From: Sisyra terminalis
Taxonomy: Eukaryota; Arthropoda; Insecta; Neuroptera; Sisyridae
Assembly: GCA_958496175.1 (NCBI GenBank)
Contig: OY292277.1
Span: forward strand, 2,790,001-2,854,000
Direction: 5' to 3'
DNA: 64,000 nt
Each line of letters begins with the position of its first letter. Position 1 is the first letter of the stretch. Shown one piece after another: positions 58,186 through 64,000 of the stretch. The notes below the pieces were generated by a model that searched no databases, was not told the origin of the DNA, and was given only the letters and a program-made list of their open reading frames with translations. The position numbers and the translations under genes were made by a program.

Positions 58186-58375
58186 GTTCAAATGACAAAA
58201 GTTGATAATTGAATGACGTCTTTGCAAAGGTCCATTTTTTGTCTAGAAATAAATTTCAACTGTTCTTATCTTATAGCTAAAATTCTTAACAGAATTCACA
58301 TCATTATAATAATAAAATACTAGTAGTACCCCGTGAAATATTCACAGCAAACGCTGCCACAACTAACAAACGAAT
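58186..58375. repeat. Spacer with an element-end word
   Basis: ACTAGTAGTACCCCGTGAAA (about 58319) and GCTGCCACAACTAACAAA match 33.81-33.86 kb, so the end of another dispersed element lies between the two MITE copies. Confidence 0.55.
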
Positions 58376-58591
58376 CGTTTATTTTGAAAGTGGCGTAAGT
58401 CCATTCTTCTTGTAACTGGAACCAAGTATGTTAATTATTGAACTGCTAATTTTTCAGAATTTACTGATTTTAACAAAAACGCCAACTATTCCCTCCTCCT
58501 CCATAGCATCTTCCATAGTTCCTATGGTTAAAAATGATAACACTATAGGGATTGTTCTGGAAATGGACTTAACTCACTTTCAAAATAAACG
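58376..58591 (+). mobile_element. MITE copy 2, 216 bp
   Basis: This has the same terminal repeats and interior as copy 1 (TTATTGAACTGCTAATTTTT, CTATTCCCTCCTCCT), with a short deletion in the left part. The right end, AAATGGACTTAACTCACTTT then CAAAATAAACG, mirrors the left end more closely than in copy 1. Confidence 0.85.
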
Positions 58592-60119
58592 GCGCATATA
58601 GTGTTTGATTATTTGGAACAATATTTTTTCATGCTTAAACTTTAAGACTCAGTATTGAAATGATCCATAAAAAGTATAGTTTTTATATACACTAAACCTA
58701 ATAAACCCTTTTTTCCATAGAAAAAAATTTAGGGTAAATTTTAGGGGTAAAAAAATGTTTTCCTTTGGAAAATTGTGAAAATTATTATTGTTTTTATGAC
58801 AACCGCTCAATGTTTATATCTAGGATTCAAAATTCTTGGATTCAAAAAACCCGAAATTTTTTTGGCCAAAATATAAAATTGTCAGCCCTTAAATTGAGTT
58901 TTCCATACTAAAATTTTAAAAAATGTGCATATGATCTATTGTACGACATCCTGTCTAATTTTATGTGACTATTGTATGCAATTTTAAATGATGTTATTAT
59001 TTTTGTTGGGCTTTATCCCACTGAAAACCTCCCATCCACCCCTTATAGGCGTTTGCTTTTATGTGACATGAAAAATAATTATTCTGGGACCGTGCGTTGG
59101 TTGCCTTGGGGCTTTAATTTCGACTAAATAATTTTTCAATTGAATTTCCGTAGATGAATTACGTGATTTAGGGGTGTGGGTGGCTAGGGGGTGAAATTTG
59201 TGACAATTTGTTCAACAACCAATTTTTTTCCCCCACTGTGGTAATACAGAGTCGTGCATGCTAAATTTAATGAAATGAATTAGTGCAATAAATTTCGGTT
59301 TTTAATTTTGGAAACATGAAAGTTTATAAGAGCAAATTGAATACATTCATTTAAAGTCAAAGGTTTGAAATGTATAATCAAGGAGGGAAATCAAGTGCAT
59401 GGAAAAATTTTTGTACAATACAAGCAAAGGTTTGCTTTAAAATGGCTTTGGTAAATTGCATAATTTTTTCTTGGGAAAACGATTGAGAAAATAAGAATAA
59501 GTTTAAGTTTTGAATTGATTTTTCTTAAATGAAAAGACCAATGCCTCATTAAGTTTCTTTGACGAATAAAAGTTTAAGAGTTTTCACCGTTTTTCGTCAG
59601 ATGAAAGTTCAAGTTATTGTTGCAGAAAATTTCATCAAAATCGGTTCAGCGTTTTGTTTGGAAATATGATATGGAAATTTTTTTTATATTCTTTAGCAAG
59701 ATATGTTAAAAAATTTAAGCTTTGGTGTAGAAAAAATTTAAATTTTCAACATTTGAAAGCAATTGCGTCCGAATATTTGAATAAGAGTGAAATTTGTTGA
59801 CACAAATGAACAAATTTGCATTTAAACTCTCGAATTATTCGAGGCAATGTTTTCGGACAACAATCAACAAATTTGTTGCAGGGTTCTATTTATATATGCC
59901 GTTAAAGTTTATATATGTAAATACTTACTTTTTTTTTAATGCCAAATTTGTTGCAATCAACAAAAAACTTTTATTTTTTTAAATAGAAAAATTTCACTTG
60001 GTTTTTAATTGGTGCTGAAGTTTGGCATGCACTTTGAAATCATTTTTCCTGATTTGCGAATGCAATTCGAGGCACAATCGATGGGAAGGGGGGGGGGTTA
60101 GTGAGATGAAACTTTTACG
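58592..60119. other. Unique gene-free stretch
   Basis: No repeat partner. A G-run is at about 60090. Nothing that looks like an exon was found. Confidence 0.4.
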
Positions 60120-60740
60120 TTTAATGTGGGGAGATTGAGTTGGGGAATTGGGGTGAATTTGAGCGGTGAAGAAGAAGCTGTGACCGTGGGAATAGTTGAT
60201 GGCCGAACGGATGAGGTTGAAAGTTGGGCATGGGGTTGTCGGACGGGGTTGGTATGGGAACGTGGATTTGACACTGTAAGAACAGCACGCACTGATGCCA
60301 CCATAAACTCAGCACATTTGAACCACCAGAAATGCACTTTTGATGGAAGTCGAGGAGTTGAGCCGAAGACGTTCTACAGAAAATTTTCAACAGAACAACG
60401 TTTTGTTGGAAGAGGCTTTTCCGATATTGCGAACGGACGAACGAAACTAGCACGTCGAAAAGGACGACAACGACGTCGACGACGACGACGACAATGAAAA
60501 CGACGACGACGACAACGACGATGATGGTACCTATGGTAAGGCGCCGCGACGCTGGTGATGATCGCGCTTTGTGGGCAGCCGAACTCGCACTGGAGGACGT
60601 TTCCGACGCCCCAATGTGAAGCGCAAAACCCCACTTCACATGCCGAGAGATGTGGAAAACGGCGATGGCGCAACCCCAACTTTCCATCCCCAAATCATCC
60701 CCAATCAGAAACAACACGTTTGTGACTCTTTTTCTCATTC
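60120..60740. other. Second G+C-rich island with GAC repeats; possible exon
   Basis: Frames overlap here on both strands: 205 codons (-, 60121-60738), 123 codons (+, 60126-60497) and others. The (GAC)n/(CGA)n run at 60450-60520 keeps several phases open, so length alone is not evidence. One plus phase reads a run of Asp/Asn residues up to GGTACCTATG|GTAAGG, a good donor consensus at about 60535, but a TAG closes it shortly upstream and no acceptor is convincing. The minus frame has a poly-Val stretch typical of an antisense artefact. It could be a promoter/5' exon like the island at 32.0-32.7 kb. Confidence 0.35.
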
Positions 60741-60998
60741 AAATGCCTCAATGTCGCTTCCAACAATCACTCACTGAATTAAAATGTAATAATTTCAAAC
60801 CCAAAACTTTGTTCAACGCAACGCAATTCATCCCCCGTTCATCCCCGTTTACGTCTTTCGCCGTTTTTGCCCAGCAAATTTCAATAATTACTCCAACTCA
60901 ACTCTTTTCCATATTTTTAACGATGCTTTTTGAAATTAAAACAAGTTTGATTAATAAAAACGCACAATTTTTACGTCAAAATAGTTCAGGTGCAACTA

Positions 60999-61006
60999 TG
61001 ACGTCA
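60999..61006. promoter_or_regulatory. TGACGTCA palindrome (CRE-like)
   Basis: A perfect 8-bp cAMP-response-element-like site about 260 bp beyond the G+C-rich island. One of three such sites in the window (also 9130 and 33510). Function is inference only. Confidence 0.3.
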
Positions 61007-61539
61007 CAAGGTTTTCATAGACTACTGAGATTCTTAAGAAAAAAATGATATCTGTTCTAATGTACTCGCATGATAAATTATACTTATTGGTCGTTATTAA
61101 AACAATATTTTTATTCATCTGCCAAAGTATATTCCGGTCGTACCCGAACTGGTATATCAGTTATTAGTAATTTATGATAACTAAAATATAAATATAATAG
61201 ATAAATGTATGAATGCCGGCAAAAACAGAGAGCAAAGATGGTAAACACGTACATGTGAGTGTAATGCCAATATAATAATTATTGTCACAATTTTCAACTA
61301 ACTTATTGTTGTCATTGGTTTCAACTGTCATTTTTTTTTCATTCAATGATCAATTGTTCCCGTTTGTCAGTTTTCTCAGGTTGGGCTATGCATATTTCTC
61401 AGAAGGTTACTAGTTTTCAAAAAATTGCTTAACTTGGTGATTCATGTCCCTTTTTGTTGACATCAACGTCTGGCAACGTTGCTTTTTTTTAAATTTAATT
61501 CGCGATTTTTTTGTTCATTTAACTCTTATAAACTCTAAT

Positions 61540-61685
61540 ATTATAAAGAGGAAAGATTTGATTGTATGTTTGTATTGAAAAGACTCCGAAACTACTTGAC
61601 CAATTTGAAAAATTCTTTCACTGTTGAGAAGCTGCACTATTTCCGTTGAACATAGGCTGTATTAAATTTTCACAATAGATGATAA
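61540..61685 (+). repeat. Dispersed-repeat remnant
   Basis: AAGAGGAAAGATTTGATTGT, ACTCCGAAACTACTTGACCA and TTCTTTCACTGTTGAGAAGC resemble a sequence class I have seen widely dispersed in insect genomes. The name of the element is not known to me. Confidence 0.4.
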
Positions 61686-61689
61686 AATT

Positions 61690-62010
61690 CAGATTTTAGC
61701 TTTTATATTTTTTTTAATCAGAAGAAAATTCAGGTTATTTAAGGTTTTTTTGTTTTTCATTTTTTATATAATATTTTCAATATTCAATTAGCTACGTTTC
61801 GTTACTAATCGTTACTTCCTCAGACTTCTATAACAAATATTTTATTTATAACAAATGTAATTACTTTAATTTGTTATAGAAGCCTGAGGAAGTTACGATT
61901 AGTAACGAAACGTAGCTAATTGAATAATAAAAATATTAAATAAAAAATAAAAAATAAAAAACAAAAAGATCTTAAATAACCTGAATTTTCTTCCTATTTA
62001 AAAAAATTAA
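61690..62010. repeat. Foldback element, second copy of the 30.4-kb family
   Basis: Inverted arms with ATTCAATTAGCTACGTTTCG and its reverse complement surround a centre of about 40 bp. On the plus strand CTGAGGA (61885-61891), A, GTTAC-GATTA-GTAAC and GAAAC (61908-61912) repeat the motif of 30.66 kb with a different hairpin loop. The inverse copy is at 61796-61823. Confidence 0.85.
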
Positions 62011-62193
62011 ATTTTTACTATATTAATTGTCTCTTTTTAAATCCAACAATATTGTGATTTCAGGAATGATTATGTCTTTCGTAAAAAAAAGAAGAAAAAT
62101 AAAAATTTTCATATACCAGTACTAAAAGCGAATCTGAAAAGAAAATATAATTTACCCCTACGTTACGTAGACGAAGTTGCGGGGATCAGCCAT

Positions 62194-63165
62194 ATTGAAT
62201 TATATTTGGAAATGACAAAAAAAAATCCTGAGAAAATATAAGCTCTTAATATTAATAATTAGGAGTGCCGCATCGCAAATTTCGATTTTCCATTTCAATA
62301 ACATGGCAACAATATTCTCTGGCACTTTGGAGTTTTATAGCTCACGTTGGTGACAATATTTTTGAATGGCCAAGGTATATTCTTGTAGAAAATTGAACGA
62401 TCTACAAAAAAGGTCTCGTACAAGTTTTTGATATATTTACTCTTTCAAAAGTTATTCGAGGTCAAAGTTGAACTAAAGAAAAATTTTAATATTTTTTTCA
62501 ATTTTTTGACGCAACCTTTAATTTTATGAGAAAATTTTATAGGACATTTTTTGTAGAGCACTATTTTTCCTATAACTTATCTCTGTAAAAGTTTTTGATA
62601 TTTTTCACAGGTCCTAAGTTATTTGCATTGAACTGAAAATTCCCTGAATTATTATATTTTTTACATAAAAGTTTTTTTTTTATTTTACTTAAATAACTTA
62701 GGACCGGTGAAAAATATCAAAAACTTTTATGGAGATAAGTTATAGTAAAAAAAGTACTCTACAAAAAATGTCCTATAAAATTTTCTCATAAAATTGATGG
62801 TTTGTGTCAAAAAATTGAAAAAATATTAAAATTTCTCATTAGTTCAACTTTGAACTCGAATAACTTTTGAAGGAATAAATATATCAAAAACTTGTAAGAC
62901 CACCTTTTTTGTAGATCGTTCAATTTTCTGCAAGAATATACCTTGGTCATTCCGAAATATTTTCACCAACGTGTGGTATAAAATTCCAAAGTGTAAGAGA
63001 ATATTGTTGCCATGTTATTTAAATGGAAAATCGAAATTTGCGATGCGGCACCTCTTAATATTAATATTAAGAGCTTAAACTTTCACAGGATTTTTTTTTG
63101 GTCATTCCTAACAATATTTTCGATATAATTAAGAAAAAAAAATCACCATTTTTTTTGAATCAGTC
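62194..63165. repeat. Foldback element, simple copy of the 52.3-kb family
   Basis: Arms at about 62194-62650 and 62695-63165 are near-perfect reverse complements. It has the same GCCGCATCGCAAATTTCGAT, GATCTACAAAAAAGGTCTCG (62399) and CAAAAGTTATTCGAGGTCAA words as 52292-53803, but only one pair of arms. The left terminus is shortened; the right terminus is GAATCAGTC. Confidence 0.9.
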
Positions 63166-63924
63166 TAATATATGTATACGAAAAATTCACGTATATGCTC
63201 AATTGGTGATATGAAATAACATTGTTAAAACTTGAAGGCCAAAATTTGGGAATTGCAGATATAAATATATCGTTTAAGTAATCTGAACCGGTTTAAAGAA
63301 TTTATTATTTGTTGTCAATTATAAATACATTAACACCTCTTTCCGAGTCCATAAATTAGACCTTTGAAACTGCATTTTTCTCATTACAATATTATTTATT
63401 ATTGCAACTTGAGAACAGGTAAATTTCTTTACAATTTCACACTTGTTTGGAATTTATTCGGTTTTGCTCACAATAGTGGTCATTATGGAGCAAAGGTCAA
63501 AAAAAAATTAGTTTAATATTCGTCTACCTGAATTTTACCATACGATTGAAGAACAGGTTAATCGAATTCGATAATATTATGTTTTCAGGTACATCTTAAT
63601 GTTAGGCCCAAAAAAAAAAAATATATATAAAGAAGGTCACAGACAAGTCTAATTTAAATAGTTGTACCAATATTTTATTTTAATTTATTTATAGTTCCAA
63701 TCTGAAGACAGCTTTACTGAGTTGATAGAAACTTTGTAATCAAGTTCAACTAATTTTTCTTCGGAAGAAAAGGTTGCCTGTTTACGTTTAATTATTAATA
63801 ATAAAAGTTGCATTTAGAAGAAGTCTGATTTAAATAATTAAATGGACACCCATCAGTTGGATATAAATTGGACTCTTTAATTAAAAATCTATGTTCTTTT
63901 TAAAGATATCGAAAAATCCGCATA
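63166..63924. other. Unassigned A+T-rich stretch
   Basis: Nothing recognised. Confidence 0.35.
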
Positions 63925-63932
63925 TTTTAAAT

Positions 63933-64000
63933 CAGGGGTGGCCAACCCAAATGATATTGCAGGCCACTTCGGAAATGCATCATAACTCCGGGAGCCTCTT
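63933..64000 (+). mobile_element. Left end of a hAT-like element
   Basis: CAGGGGTGGCCAACCCAAAT and the following GCAGGCCACTTCGG match the well-known start of hAT-type elements (CAGGGGTGGCCAACC...GGCCAC). The element runs off the window. Confidence 0.6.

Noticed and set aside
60121..60738. 205-codon minus-strand frame, the longest in the window
   Set aside because: Its middle is a poly-Val stretch produced by the antisense of a GAC repeat, and frames are open in several phases on both strands, so length reflects composition.

Overview
The window is A+T-rich, intron-bearing animal DNA, most likely from an insect with a large genome. This is inferred from decayed jockey-type and Penelope-like retroelement remnants, hAT-like inverted repeats, many foldback elements, glutamine/histidine-rich coding potential next to a consensus splice donor, and GAC/CGA and CAA trinucleotide runs. 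I found no complete protein-coding gene, rRNA, tRNA or CRISPR array. Nearly all open frames are short, start at non-ATG codons, or lie inside repeats. The window reads as intergenic or long-intron sequence in which unique blocks alternate with transposon and satellite-like blocks.

Layout. 0-2.3 kb: degenerate dispersed repeats. 4.2-5.2 kb: a hairpin with arms of about 420 bp. 5.4-7.2 kb: direct and inverted copies of a foldback family. 8.4 kb: a small hAT-like element. 10.1-11.7 kb: a minisatellite-like family built on a GGATATTTTGTC word. 14.4-15.7 kb: another hairpin of about 850 bp. 16.3-17.75 kb: three hairpins nested in one larger inverted repeat. 19.6-20.8 kb: a foldback element. 22.4-24.8 kb: a four-unit array (about 537 bp per unit). 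25.0-25.2 kb: a candidate exon (+). 27.9-30.1 kb: two tandem repeat families. 30.4-31.7 kb: a foldback plus a tandem array of about 244-bp units with hammerhead-like hairpins. 32.0-32.75 kb: a GC-rich island with the best candidate coding exon (-). 33.8-34.3 kb: an inverted copy of the 5.4-kb family. 36.5-38.4 kb: a short tandem duplication and a hAT-like inverted repeat. 40.8-43.5 kb: a three-unit tandem repeat, a foldback and a jockey-type reverse transcriptase fossil. 45.9-47.3 kb: 328-bp units with coding-like frames. 47.6-49.3 kb: dispersed repeats. 52.1-53.95 kb: one inverted-repeat element split by another. 55.0-57.6 kb: a Penelope-like protein remnant and nested repeats. 57.96-58.6 kb: two copies of a MITE. 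60.1-60.75 kb: a second GC-rich island. 61.5-63.2 kb: three repeat copies. 63.9 kb: the edge of another hAT-like element.

The most interesting signals are two. First, several otherwise different foldback elements share one internal core word (CTACAAAAAAGGTCTC, often followed by AAAAGTTATTC). Second, the motif CTGANGAAG-hairpin-GAAA, which resembles a hammerhead ribozyme core, recurs in a tandem array, in two foldback elements and (degenerate) elsewhere, and a CTGATGA-hairpin also lies just past the Penelope-like protein remnant. All boundaries were placed by eye and may be off by several bases; family names are inferred from recognisable protein or terminal motifs, not from a search.
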